Shown piece after piece: positions 1-8,464 of a stretch of DNA of 32,718 bases. Within the stretch, counting starts at the first letter, position 1; every line of letters begins with the position of its first letter. The translations under genes were made by a program, and so were the position numbers. Source of the stretch: Deltaproteobacteria bacterium (GTDB lineage Bacteria; Desulfobacterota_C; Deferrisomatia; Deferrisomatales; JACRMM01); assembly GCA_016218905.1 (NCBI GenBank), contig JACRCS010000106.1:1-32718 (forward strand). Reading direction: 5' to 3'. The notes beneath the pieces are model-generated. The model worked only from the letters and a program-made list of their open reading frames with translations, searched no databases and was not told the DNA's origin.

Positions 1-555
1 CTCTACCGCACGCCGGACAAGGTGAAGGCCGCCATGGACGTCATGGCGCCGGAGATCATCCAGGGGGCCGTGGCGCAGGCCAAGGCGTCGGGAGCCATCG
101 GCGTGTGGGTCGGCGGCTGGCGCTCCGCGAGCGCGCTCATCGCCCCGAAGATCTGGGACAAGTTCGTCTTCCCGTACTATCAGCAGGTCGTCGGGGCCCT
201 GGCCGACGCCGGGATCGTCTCCATCCTCCACCTCGACCAGGACTGGACCCGCGACCTCGCGCGGCTGCGGGAGCTCCCGGCGAAGAAGTGCCTCCTCAAC
301 CCCGACGGCATGACCGACATCCGGAAGGCGAAGGAGATCCTCGGCGATCACATGGCCATTATGGGAGACGTGCCGGCTTCCCTCTTCGCCACCGGCACGC
401 CCGACGAAGTGTACGCCTACGTGCGAGACCTGGTCAGGGACGTGGGGCCCACGGGCCTGATGCTCTGCCCCGGGTGCGACGCGCCCATCAACACCAGGCC
501 CGAGAACATGGAGGCCTTCGTGGCCGCGGGGCAGGAGTACGGGAGGGTCGGGTAG
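1..555 (+). CDS. URO-D-fold protein, C-terminal part (partial)
   Basis: The reading frame is open from base 1, so this is the last 184 codons of a gene that begins outside the window. The visible part resembles the second half of the uroporphyrinogen decarboxylase superfamily TIM barrel, with stretches such as HLDQDW, KKCLLNPDG, MAIMGDVP and LMLCPGCDAP. That fold includes the heme enzyme HemE and also corrinoid methyltransferases of the MtaA/MtbA type. The next gene is a methyltetrahydrofolate methyltransferase 38 bases downstream, which favours a methyl-transfer role over heme synthesis. The cysteines in LMLCPGCD could bind a metal such as zinc, but this is inference. The substrate cannot be told from this fragment. 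Confidence 0.75.
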   Translation, partial: LYRTPDKVKAAMDVMAPEIIQGAVAQAKASGAIGVWVGGWRSASALIAPKIWDKFVFPYYQQVVGALADAGIVSILHLDQDWTRDLARLRELPAKKCLLNPDGMTDIRKAKEILGDHMAIMGDVPASLFATGTPDEVYAYVRDLVRDVGPTGLMLCPGCDAPINTRPENMEAFVAAGQEYGRVG

Positions 556-593
556 CCTACGCATATCGAATTCGAGAGGGAGAGAGTTCGCCC

Positions 594-1397
594 ATGCTCA
601 TCATCGGAGAGAAGATCAACGGCACGCGCAAGGAGGTGGCCCGCGCGGTCGCCGAACGGGACGGGGAGTTCATCCGCACCCTCGCCCTCCGTCAGGCCGA
701 AGCGGGAGCGGACTTCCTGGACGTGAACGCCGGCACGAGACCCGAGCGCGAGCCGGACGACCTCGTCTGGCTCGTCCGCACCGTCCAGGACTCCGTGGAG
801 AAGCCCCTCTGCCTAGACAGCGCCAACCCGAAGGCCCTGGCCGCCGCCCTGAAAGAGGTCCGCACGACCCCGATGGTGAACTCCATCAGCGGGGAGCCGG
901 AGCGGCTCACCGGGATCCTGCCCCTGGCGGCGGAGCACGGCTGCGCGCTGATCGCCCTCGCGCTCGACGAGAGCGGGATTCCCAAGGGCACCGAGGGCCG
1001 GCTGGCGGTGATCCGGCGGCTCTTCGGTGAGACGCGGCGGGCGGGGGTCCCCGACGGGCGCATCTACGTGGACCCCCTGGCCATGGCCGTGGCCACGGAC
1101 AACCAGGCCTGCACCGTCGCCCTGGAGACCATTCGGACCGTCCACGAGGAGTTCCCCGAGGCCCACTTCACGGCGGGCCTGAGCAACGTCTCCTTCGGGC
1201 TGCCGGCGCGAAGCCTCATCAACCAGGCCTTCCTCTCGCTGGCGCTCTCGGCGGGCCTCGACTCGGCGATCCTCGACCCGACCGATCAGGGCCTCATGGC
1301 GACGCTCCTCGCCACCGAGGTGGTCCTCGGCCGGGACCGCCACTGCATGAAGTACAGCAAGGCGTTCCGTCTCGGGAAGATCGGGACGGCGCGCTGA
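594..1397 (+). CDS. methyltetrahydrofolate:corrinoid methyltransferase (AcsE/MtvA-like)
   Basis: This 267-aa protein belongs to the pterin-binding (DHPS-like) TIM-barrel family. It opens with MLIIGEKINGT and then shows LDVNAGT, LCLDSANP and NSISGE, the pterin-pocket signatures of AcsE and of the methyltransferase II components of O-demethylases. A late TAGLSNVSFGLP motif is also typical. The family moves a methyl group between 5-methyltetrahydrofolate and a corrinoid protein in the cytoplasm. The ATG at 594 is preferred because a purine-rich GAGAGGGAGAGAG lies just upstream and the family N-terminus starts exactly there; the open frame further upstream has no homology. Length is normal for the family. 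No corrinoid-protein gene is visible in the window; it may lie upstream. Confidence 0.88.
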   Translation: MLIIGEKINGTRKEVARAVAERDGEFIRTLALRQAEAGADFLDVNAGTRPEREPDDLVWLVRTVQDSVEKPLCLDSANPKALAAALKEVRTTPMVNSISGEPERLTGILPLAAEHGCALIALALDESGIPKGTEGRLAVIRRLFGETRRAGVPDGRIYVDPLAMAVATDNQACTVALETIRTVHEEFPEAHFTAGLSNVSFGLPARSLINQAFLSLALSAGLDSAILDPTDQGLMATLLATEVVLGRDRHCMKYSKAFRLGKIGTAR

Positions 1398-1417
1398 GGC
1401 ACCGAGGAGAACCGGCG

Positions 1418-3241
1418 ATGGGTCCGTCCCGTAGAGGACGCGGAGACGCGGAGACACCGGGAGCCGAAGGAGGAAGGACCGCTCCCTCCCTTGTGGTCGA
1501 GCGCGCGCGACGCCACCCGACCGCGGTCGCGTTCCGCTCGAAGCACCTCGGGCTCTACCGGGAGCGGACGTGGACGGACGCCTGCGAGCTCGTGGCACGG
1601 TGCGCCCTGGGCTTCCTCTCCCTCGGGGTCTCCGAGGGGGACCGCGTGGCGATCCTCGCCGATCCGTGCGAGGAGTGGCTCGTCTGCGACCTCGCGGCCC
1701 AGGCCGCCGGGGCCGTCTCCTGCGGGATCTACCCGACGGCCTCCGAGGAAGAGCTCGTGGGCGCGCTCCGGGAGACCGGCGCGACCGTCCTGGTCGTCCA
1801 GGGGCTGGAGCTGCTCGAGCGCATCCGGCCGCTGCTCCCGCGGCTGCCGCGCCCGGCGGCGGTGGTGGCCTTCGCCTCGGGAGCCGAGGAGGGCGCCCTC
1901 TCGTACGCCCAGCTCCTGGCGCGGGGCGCCGAGAGCCTGACCGCCCGCGGGGAGACCGGCGCGGCGGCCCTCGAGCGGCTCGCAGCCGCCCTCGATCCGG
2001 CGGCGCCCGCCGTGATGCAGTTCACCGCCGGCAGCACGGGTCCCTGCCGCTCCGCCCTCCTCTCCCACGGGGGGCAGCTCGCGGCGGGCCGCGAGCTCGT
2101 GCGGCACTACCCCGTGCTCCGCCGGCCGGGGCACCGGACCGTCGCCTACCTTCCGCCGGCCCACGTCCTCGGCCGCGAGAGCGCGATCCTCCTTCCGCTC
2201 GTCTCGGGCATCGTGCCCCACTTCGGGGAGAGCGTCGAGGACCTCCCGAGGACTCTCTTCGAGACGGCCCCCACCGTGCTCTTTACGGTTCCCCGGCTGC
2301 TCCGGAAGCTCTGTTCGCGCATCCAGACGGGGATCGCCGGGACGGGCGGATTCAAGCGCCGGGCGTGCGACGCGGCCCTCTCCCTGGGCAGGCGCCACGC
2401 GGAGAGACGTTGGCGCGGGTCTGCCTCCGCTCTGCAGGGTGCCTCTTACCGGGCCCTCCACGCGGCCGTGCTCCGGCCGATCCTCGGCAAGATCGGCTTC
2501 GACCGGCTGGAGCTCGTCCTCTGCGGGGGAGCGCCGCTCGTGCCCGAGGTCGCGGCGTTCTGGCAGGCCCTCGGCGTCAACGTCGCCGAGATCTACTGCC
2601 ACACGGAGGCTGGAGGGAGCCTCGTCGCGGGCCAGCCGGGAGCGTTCCCGGAACCCGGCGACGTCGGGAAGCCGGCTGCCGGGCGGAGCTGCAGCATCGC
2701 CGAAGGCGGAGAGATCCTGGTCCGGGCCGAGGCGGAGGGCGGGGACTGGTGCTCGACCGGCGATCTGGGAGAGCTCCAGGACGGCAGCCTTCGGATCCTG
2801 GGCCGCGCCTGTGACTTCTTCGCCACGGACGGAGGCGTGCCGGTCTCGCCCTGCCGGATCGAGCGGGCCCTGTGCGCGAGCCCCTTCATCGCCGAGGCCG
2901 TCGCCGTCGGCGAGGGACGGCCCTTCCCCGCCGCCCTGCTGGAGCTCGACGTGGACGCCGCCGCCTGCTGGGCGGACGACCGGAAGCTCGCCTACGCGGG
3001 CGGCGCCGACGGCCTCTCCCGCCACCCGGAGCTCCTGGACCTCGTCAAGGCCGAGGTGGAGCGGGCCAACGGCCGGCTCGCGGAGCACGAGCGCGTCCGA
3101 GCCTTCCGGCTGCTGCCCGCCGGCCTCGATCTGGAAGCGGAGACCCTCGTCACGCCCCTATACGGCGTGCGGCGGCCGCGCTTCTCCGAGCGGTTCGAGG
3201 CGCTCATCGGCAGCATGTACGACGCAACCGCCCCCGAATAA
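1418..3241 (+). CDS. acyl-CoA synthetase-like (AMP-binding) protein with degenerate active-site motifs
   Basis: This 607-aa protein has the architecture of long-chain acyl-CoA synthetases (ANL superfamily). The ATP-binding core motif is FTAGSTGPCRS (residues 202-212), followed by IYCHTE (392-397) and STGD (446-449), and it ends with a C-terminal lid. Several normally conserved lysines are absent. The P-loop motif usually reads TSGTTGxPKG and here has R211 at the lysine position. The hinge reads GRACD in place of GRKKD. The lid lysine that normally lies before VRR or VKR is G583. Adenylation may therefore be weak or lost. The ATG at 1418 has GAGGAGA seven bases upstream. The gene sits between the methyltransferase and the transporter binding protein; AMP-ligases often accompany Liv-type importers of aromatic or fatty acids. 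Confidence 0.8.
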   Translation: MGPSRRGRGDAETPGAEGGRTAPSLVVERARRHPTAVAFRSKHLGLYRERTWTDACELVARCALGFLSLGVSEGDRVAILADPCEEWLVCDLAAQAAGAVSCGIYPTASEEELVGALRETGATVLVVQGLELLERIRPLLPRLPRPAAVVAFASGAEEGALSYAQLLARGAESLTARGETGAAALERLAAALDPAAPAVMQFTAGSTGPCRSALLSHGGQLAAGRELVRHYPVLRRPGHRTVAYLPPAHVLGRESAILLPLVSGIVPHFGESVEDLPRTLFETAPTVLFTVPRLLRKLCSRIQTGIAGTGGFKRRACDAALSLGRRHAERRWRGSASALQGASYRALHAAVLRPILGKIGFDRLELVLCGGAPLVPEVAAFWQALGVNVAEIYCHTEAGGSLVAGQPGAFPEPGDVGKPAAGRSCSIAEGGEILVRAEAEGGDWCSTGDLGELQDGSLRILGRACDFFATDGGVPVSPCRIERALCASPFIAEAVAVGEGRPFPAALLELDVDAAACWADDRKLAYAGGADGLSRHPELLDLVKAEVERANGRLAEHERVRAFRLLPAGLDLEAETLVTPLYGVRRPRFSERFEALIGSMYDATAPE

Positions 3242-3293
3242 CCCTAACCGAACACCCGCCCGAGCGGACACTCCGCCGAGAAGGAGAGGAACG

Positions 3294-4457
3294 ATGAGAG
3301 GCAAGCTGCTCCCGGTGCTCGTCACGGCCCTGGCCACCGCGACCTCCGCCCTTGCGGCTGAGGACGCCTACGTGGTCGGCCTCTCGGGCGCCGTCACGGG
3401 CCCCAGCGCCGGCACGCTGGCTCCCGTTGTCGAGACGATCAAAGCCTACGTCGACACCCTCAACGGGAAGGGCGGCGTCAACGGAAAGCAGGTCAAACTG
3501 GTCATCCTGGACGACCAGGCGGAGCCCTCGAAAGCCGCGGCCAACACGAAGCGACTCATCGCCCAGGAAGAGGCCGTCCTGCTCATCAACACGAGCCTCT
3601 CGTCGACCTACGCTCCCATGCTGACGGAGGCGAAGCGCGCCGGTGTACCGGTCTTCTTCGCCGGCGCGGTCTGCCCGAAGGAGGTCTATCCACCCGCCGA
3701 CGCGCTCCAGTTCTGCTCGACGGCCTTCGGCGCCGAGTACGACAGCCAGTTCGCGCTGGGCTTCGTCAAGGACTCCGCCAAGGACCCCGTGAAGCTCGGC
3801 CTCGCCGCCATGGCGATCCCCCTCTCCCGGGGTGAGATCGACTTTGCCGAGGGACTCTCGAAGCGGCTCGGTATGACGCCCGTCGACAAGGAGATCATCC
3901 CCCCGCCCACGGCCGACTACACCCCCTTCGCCACGAAGCTCAAGGAAGCCGGCCCGAACTGGATCTACTCCTGGGCGCCGTGGGTGACGCAGGTCAAGAC
4001 CTTCGAGGCGCTCCGCCGCCTCGGCTGGCAGGGACGGTACATCGCCTATGCGCACCTGAACTCCGAGGACGAGCTCGCGCGGCTGAAGGACGGTGAGCTG
4101 CACGTCTTTGGGGCGAACGCCTTCTTCCAGGACAGGCTCCCGATCCACGCCGAGATCCGGGCCCTCGCCGAGCGGGCCAAGATCAACTACCCGGCGAGCT
4201 ACCTGGCCGAAGGTTACGTCGCTGCGCTCGTCCTCGAGGCGGCACTCAAGGGGACGCCCTGGCCGGCGACCCCCGCCAAGGTCCAGGCAGCCATGAGCAA
4301 CCTCAAGGTCGATACCAAAGGCCTCCGGGGAGGCACCCTCGAGTGGACCAAGGAGAACCACTTCCGCACCTACCAGTACTACCGCATCTACCGCTGGGAC
4401 CCCGCGAAGAGCGCCGTCGTGCGGGTGAAGGACTGGACGGGGTTTACGGTGAAGTGA
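3294..4457 (+). CDS. Liv-type ABC transporter substrate-binding protein
   Basis: This 387-aa periplasmic binding protein of the LivK/amide-binding family (peripla_BP_6) captures the solute for the permeases encoded downstream. A Sec signal peptide covers about residues 1-21, with a hydrophobic core and an ALA cleavage site. The mature part begins with the typical YVVGLSGAVTGPSA, followed by GGVNGKQVKLVILDDQ and LINTSLSSTYAPM. AAGGAGAGG precedes the ATG at 3294. The gene directly follows the AMP-binding gene and is separated from livH by a 329-bp repeat block. The ligand is unknown. Family members bind branched-chain amino acids, amides, urea or aromatic acids, and the methyltransferase/ligase context makes a non-amino-acid ligand plausible. 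Confidence 0.88.
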   Translation: MRGKLLPVLVTALATATSALAAEDAYVVGLSGAVTGPSAGTLAPVVETIKAYVDTLNGKGGVNGKQVKLVILDDQAEPSKAAANTKRLIAQEEAVLLINTSLSSTYAPMLTEAKRAGVPVFFAGAVCPKEVYPPADALQFCSTAFGAEYDSQFALGFVKDSAKDPVKLGLAAMAIPLSRGEIDFAEGLSKRLGMTPVDKEIIPPPTADYTPFATKLKEAGPNWIYSWAPWVTQVKTFEALRRLGWQGRYIAYAHLNSEDELARLKDGELHVFGANAFFQDRLPIHAEIRALAERAKINYPASYLAEGYVAALVLEAALKGTPWPATPAKVQAAMSNLKVDTKGLRGGTLEWTKENHFRTYQYYRIYRWDPAKSAVVRVKDWTGFTVK

Positions 4458-4786
4458 ACGAGTTGTTAGCCGTTAGCTCTTGGGAGATCGGGTTCCGCCG
4501 CCGGTTACGTAGGGTGGGCTCGGCCCGCCAATCTTCCCAGAAGGTGGGCGAAGCCCACCCTACGCCTAGCATGCAACGGGTACGGTGGGCGGTTACGTAG
4601 GGTGGGCTCGGCCCACCAATCTTCGCATACGCCTAGCATGCAACGGGTACGGTGGGCAGTCGGGTAGGGCGGACACCGCCCACCGTACCAGGAGATCGGG
4701 TTCCGCCGTCGAGGTGGACCCCGCTCCCGCAGCTACTTCCCGTGACTCCTAACAGCTAACGGCTAAAAGCTAACGGCTAAAAGCTA
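4458..4786. repeat. intergenic repeat block with duplicated palindromic elements
   Basis: No gene is visible in these 329 bases. Three kinds of repeat are nested. A 34-bp element beginning GGTTACGTAGGGTGGGC occurs at 4503-4536 and 4591-4624 with one mismatch. A 30-bp element beginning TACGCCTAGCATGCAACGGG occurs at 4561-4590 and 4628-4657 without mismatch. An 18-bp sequence, GGAGATCGGGTTCCGCCG, flanks the block as direct repeats at 4483-4500 and 4691-4708. GGTACGGTGGGC (4646-4657) is perfectly inverted at 4678-4689. The GGTGGGC...GCCCACC cores resemble REP-type palindromes. Outside the block, TTAGCCGTTAGCT (4466-4478) is the inverse of the AGCTAACGGCTAA units at 4754-4781. Confidence 0.9.
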
Positions 4787-4787
4787 A
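4754..4787 (+). repeat. 14-bp tandem repeat running into the livH start codon
   Basis: The unit AGCTAACGGCTAAA occurs twice in tandem (4754-4767, 4768-4781), followed by a partial unit AGCTAA that supplies the A of the livH ATG. There is no Shine-Dalgarno sequence between the array and the ATG. The array is much more A+T-rich than its surroundings and could act as an unstructured, SD-independent translation start, but that is inference. Confidence 0.85.
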
Positions 4788-5659
4788 TGACTCAACTCTT
4801 CGTCAACATCCTCGTGCTCGCAGCCATCTACGCGCTGATCAGCTGCGGCTATGTGCTCGTCTACCGGGTGAGCCGGGTGCTCAACCTCGCTCACGGGGAG
4901 CTGATGACCCTGGGGGCGTACGGTCTGGTCTCGACCGCTGGGCTCTTCGCGGGGCAGCCCTTGCTCGTCCTGCCGGCCGCCGCCCTCCTGGCCGTGCTCG
5001 TCGGCGTGCTCGTCTACGTCGCCCTCATGCGACGCATGGCGGGCGAGGTGGTGCTCGCGGCGGTGCTGACGACCATCTCGCTGGGCATCTTCCTGCGGGG
5101 GGTCATGCTGCTCGTCTGGTCCGCCCAGCCGCGCTACCCCCTGCACTCCCTGGGCTGGACGAACGCCTCCCTCCCGGTGGGGAGCGGGAGGATCTCGGCC
5201 GTGGGGCTCGTCCTCGTCCTCACGTGCGCGGCGGTCTTCCTGGGCCTCCACCTCTTTCTCCGATACACCCGCTGGGGGATCCGGATGCGGGCGGCGGGCC
5301 AGAACCCGCTCCTCGCGGCCCAACGCGGCATCCGGCTGCACGGCATCTTCGCCCTGGCGTGGGGCCTCTCCACCTTCACCGGCGGGCTCGCGGGCATGCT
5401 GCTCGCCTGCGACTCCGGGCTGGAGCAGAACCTGTTCGTGATCGGGCTCAAGGCCTTTCCGGCAGCCCTGGTGGGCGGCCTCGACAGCCTCCTCGGCGCC
5501 CTGATCGGCTCACTGATCGTGGCCGCGACCGAGGTCCTCCTGATCCAGTACGTGGACCCGCTCCTCTCCGACGTGGTGCCCTTCCTCGTACTGACTGCCA
5601 TGCTCATCGTGCGCCCCTGGGGCCTCTTCGGGAGCAAGGAGGAGTTGGACCGTGTCTGA
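4787..5659 (+). CDS. livH: branched-chain amino acid-type ABC permease LivH
   Basis: This 290-aa inner-membrane permease is the first of the two transmembrane subunits of the importer. It starts with MTQLFVNILVLAAIYAL and has the family signature NLAHGELMTLGAYG near residue 40, then about eight hydrophobic segments and the late motif GLKAFPAALVGGLDS. The C-terminus ends in the usual RPWGLFGSKEE. The length is typical of LivH. The start is set by the conserved N-terminus, because no ribosome-binding site precedes the ATG and the upstream bases are a tandem repeat. It lies 21 bp before livM. Confidence 0.93.
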   Translation: MTQLFVNILVLAAIYALISCGYVLVYRVSRVLNLAHGELMTLGAYGLVSTAGLFAGQPLLVLPAAALLAVLVGVLVYVALMRRMAGEVVLAAVLTTISLGIFLRGVMLLVWSAQPRYPLHSLGWTNASLPVGSGRISAVGLVLVLTCAAVFLGLHLFLRYTRWGIRMRAAGQNPLLAAQRGIRLHGIFALAWGLSTFTGGLAGMLLACDSGLEQNLFVIGLKAFPAALVGGLDSLLGALIGSLIVAATEVLLIQYVDPLLSDVVPFLVLTAMLIVRPWGLFGSKEELDRV

Positions 5660-5680
5660 CGCGGGAAAGGCGACGATCTG

Positions 5681-6751
5681 ATGCCCCACGCGAGCGGCTA
5701 CTTCCGGACGTCCTACGAGCGCGACCTGGCGCTCCTCGACACCCGCACCCAGAAGGCCTGGACCGTGGCGTTGGTGTTGGCGCTCGGCGCCTTCCCCTTC
5801 CTGGTGGGACCCTTCGCGCTCGATCTCGCAAACCAGGTCTTCCTCTCCTCCATCGGGGCGGTGTCGCTGATGCTCCTCACCGGGTACGCGGGGCAGATCT
5901 CGCTGGGGCACGCGGGCCTGCTCGCCGCCGGCGCCTTCGCGACCGGGATCCTCGTTCGCGAGGTGAACGCGGCCTTCTGGGTCACGCTCCCCGCCGCGGC
6001 TGCCCTCGGGGCGCTGCTCGGCTTCATCTTCGGGCTGCCCTCCCTGCGCCTCCGGGGTCTCTACCTGGCCGTCAGCACGCTCGCGCTCCACTTCATCGTG
6101 ATCTACCTCGGCGGCGAGTACGAGACGAAGCGCGGCTTCTCGACCGGGATCGTCATCGACCCGCCCCGGATCGGCGGCTGGAGCCTGACGAGCGGCCGGG
6201 CCTGGTACTTCGTGCTCCTCGTCTTCGCGCTCCTGAACCTCCTCTTCGCGCTCAACCTGCTCCGCTGCCGGACCGGCAGGGCCTGGCGGGCGCTCCACGG
6301 CAGGGATACCGTCGCCGAAGCCCTCGGCATCCCCGTGCCCCTCTACAAGCTCGCCGCCTTCGTGGTCAGCTCGACCCTGACCTCGGTGGCGGGCGCCCTC
6401 TTCGCCTACTACCGGGGCTTCGTCTCGGCGGAAGCCTTCTCCATGTTCGTCTCGATCCAGTACATCGCGATGACCATCATCGGCGGCATGGGGTCCCTGC
6501 TGGGAGCGCTCCTGGGGACGGTCTTCGTCGTGCTCTTCCCCTACGCCATCGAAACCCTGATGGGGGTCTTGCCCACGCCGGCCGCGTGGCAGAACCAGGT
6601 CTTCGCGGTGAACTACGCCGCGTTCGGCGTCGTCATGATCCTCTTCCTGGTCTTCGAACCCCACGGGCTGGTGGGAATCTGGCGCCGGATCCAGAATTGG
6701 GCGCTCGTCTGGCCGCTGCGCCGCAACCCCTTCTCAGGGACGGGGGGTTAG
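5681..6751 (+). CDS. livM: branched-chain amino acid-type ABC permease LivM
   Basis: This 356-aa permease is the second transmembrane subunit and pairs with LivH. It carries the signature LLTGYAGQISLGHAGLLAAGAF around residues 63-84 and the coupling-loop region NLLRCRTGRAWRALHGRD. The late segments IIGGMGSLLGALLG and EPHGLVGIWRR are diagnostic of LivM. The hydrophobic profile implies eight or more membrane spans. GGGAAAGG lies upstream of the ATG. The stop codon lies 5 bp before livF, so the two are probably translationally coupled. Confidence 0.93.
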   Translation: MPHASGYFRTSYERDLALLDTRTQKAWTVALVLALGAFPFLVGPFALDLANQVFLSSIGAVSLMLLTGYAGQISLGHAGLLAAGAFATGILVREVNAAFWVTLPAAAALGALLGFIFGLPSLRLRGLYLAVSTLALHFIVIYLGGEYETKRGFSTGIVIDPPRIGGWSLTSGRAWYFVLLVFALLNLLFALNLLRCRTGRAWRALHGRDTVAEALGIPVPLYKLAAFVVSSTLTSVAGALFAYYRGFVSAEAFSMFVSIQYIAMTIIGGMGSLLGALLGTVFVVLFPYAIETLMGVLPTPAAWQNQVFAVNYAAFGVVMILFLVFEPHGLVGIWRRIQNWALVWPLRRNPFSGTGG

Positions 6752-6756
6752 CGCCG

Positions 6757-7554
6757 ATGAGCGACCTGCTCCTTCAGATGGAAGGCGTGGCCGTGGCCTA
6801 CCACCGCGTCGTGACGGCCATCCAGGGCGTCTCGCTCCGGATCCGCCGGCGGCAGATCGTGGCGCTGCTCGGGTCGAACGGCGCCGGGAAGACGACGACG
6901 CTGCGCGCCATCTCGGGCTTTCTGGGGCTCGACCAGGCCCGGGTCACGGAGGGCACGATCCGGTACGGGGGCGACGCCATCGAGAATCGGGCCCCCTACG
7001 AGGTCGCCTCCCGGGGGATCGCCCTCGTCCCCGAGCGCAGCAAGATCTTCGAGAACCTGACGGTCGCCGAGAACCTGGAGGCGAACGTCGCCCGGCCGGG
7101 CGCCGACCGGAAGCGGCTCGAGGCCGCGGTATACGAGTACTTCCCGCCGCTTCGCCGCCTGAAGAACCGGGAGGCCGGATATCTCTCCGGCGGCGAGCGG
7201 CAGATGCTCGGGATCGGCTCGGCCCTCATGTGTGCCCCGGAGCTGCTCCTCATCGACGAACTCTCGCTGGGGCTCGCACCCCTCGTGGTGACGGAGCTCA
7301 TGGGGCGGCTCAGGGCCGTTCGGGACGAGCTCGGGACGACGCTCCTCGTGGTCGAGCAGAACGCCCAGGTGGCCCTCGAAGTGGCCGACTACGCCTACGT
7401 CTTGGAGAACGGGCGGGTCGCCTTGGAAGGCACCGCGGAGGACCTCCTGGCCGACCGGGGCATCCGGGAGTCCTACCTGGGCCAGGGCCAGGCCGAGCGC
7501 CGGAGCTACCGCGACGTCAAGCAGTACCGCCGGACCCGGCGGTGGTGGGGTTGA
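6757..7554 (+). CDS. livF: ABC transporter ATP-binding protein LivF
   Basis: This 265-aa cytoplasmic ATPase drives the LivHM permease. It shows Walker A GSNGAGKTT (residues 39-47), the signature LSGGE (143-147) and a Walker B ending LLLIDE (D167, E168), then the switch histidine region reading VVEQN as in LivF proteins. The proline that usually follows the Walker B glutamate is leucine here. The last 24 or so residues form a basic, aromatic tail (RRSYRDVKQYRRTRRWWG) beyond the usual LivF end. Order and spacing place it in the liv operon, 2 bp before the livG start. Confidence 0.92.
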   Translation: MSDLLLQMEGVAVAYHRVVTAIQGVSLRIRRRQIVALLGSNGAGKTTTLRAISGFLGLDQARVTEGTIRYGGDAIENRAPYEVASRGIALVPERSKIFENLTVAENLEANVARPGADRKRLEAAVYEYFPPLRRLKNREAGYLSGGERQMLGIGSALMCAPELLLIDELSLGLAPLVVTELMGRLRAVRDELGTTLLVVEQNAQVALEVADYAYVLENGRVALEGTAEDLLADRGIRESYLGQGQAERRSYRDVKQYRRTRRWWG

Positions 7555-7556
7555 GC

Positions 7557-8333
7557 ATGGCCGCGAACGCCTCTCTCCGCGTCGAGGGGATCACCCTCGA
7601 CTTCGGCGGTCTCCGGGTCCTCGGCGACGTCTCCTTCGAGGTGCGGCCCGGCGAGCTCCTCGCCCTGATCGGCCCTAACGGGGCGGGCAAGACGAGCGCG
7701 CTGAACTGCATCAGCGGCATCTACCGGCCGACTGCGGGCGCGGTCCGCTTCGGCGACGTGACTCTGACGGGTTTGAAGCCCCACCGGATCGCGCAGCTCG
7801 GGGTGTCCCGGACGTTCCAGCACGGCGAGCTCTTCGACCGGATGAGCGTGTTGGAGAACCTCCTCGTGGGCCGGCACGCGCGGGTGGGAACCGGACTTCT
7901 GCGCGAAGGGCTCTTCACCCGCGGCGTCCGAGCCCGGGAGGTCGAGCACCGGCGGGCCGTGGAGGAGGTACTGGCCCTCGTGGAGCTCACGCGCTACCGG
8001 CACCAGCCCGTGGGGGACCTCCCCTACGGCGTCCAGAAGCTCATCGGGTTCGCCCGCGCCCTCGCCCTGGAACCCCGAGTGCTGCTCCTGGACGAACCGT
8101 GCGCGGGCCTGAACCGCGAAGAGCGGGAGCACCTCGCCGGGTTCATCCTGCGCATCCGCCGGGAGCTCGGGATCGGCCTGGTCTGGGTCGAACACGACAT
8201 GCAGATGGTCTCCGACCTCGCCGACCGCCTCTACGTCCTCAACTACGGCGAGTTCCTGGCCGAGGGGCGCCCGGCCGAGGTGCTTGCGGATCCACGCGTC
8301 GTCGAGGCCTACCTCGGTCACTCCGGCGGCTGA
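7557..8333 (+). CDS. livG: ABC transporter ATP-binding protein LivG
   Basis: This 258-aa ATPase is the partner of LivF. Walker A is GPNGAGKTS (residues 39-47) and Walker B is [11 protein letters not shown] (D179, E180). The signature region reads LPYGVQK (155-161), where LivG proteins usually have [15 protein letters not shown] supplies the switch histidine. The RTFQ segment after Walker A and the LLVGRH helix are characteristic of LivG rather than LivF. The ATG at 7557 is 2 bp after the livF stop codon. The operon appears to end here, with 131 bp before the next gene. Confidence 0.92.
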   Translation: MAANASLRVEGITLDFGGLRVLGDVSFEVRPGELLALIGPNGAGKTSALNCISGIYRPTAGAVRFGDVTLTGLKPHRIAQLGVSRTFQHGELFDRMSVLENLLVGRHARVGTGLLREGLFTRGVRAREVEHRRAVEEVLALVELTRYRHQPVGDLPYGVQKLIGFARALALEPRVLLLDEPCAGLNREEREHLAGFILRIRRELGIGLVWVEHDMQMVSDLADRLYVLNYGEFLAEGRPAEVLADPRVVEAYLGHSGG

Positions 8334-8464
8334 GCTCTCGGTCCCCCTTCGCCGCCGGACTTTCTCTTCCGCGAAGCCTGGCCTACACTCTTCCGTCAGG
8401 CCCTTTCGTCGGACGCAGGAGAGGCTTGGCGGATGGAGCTCGAGGAGTTTCTCCGGAGCGGTTC

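Noticed and set aside
1286..3088. A 600-codon open frame on the minus strand opposite the AMP-binding gene.
   Set aside because: Low-complexity Arg/Gly/Ala translation and no motif; the plus-strand gene explains the open frame.
4483..4708. Possible CRISPR array.
   Set aside because: The repeats are two copies each of different sequences with unequal spacing, and there are no cas genes. It is a tandem duplication of palindromic elements.
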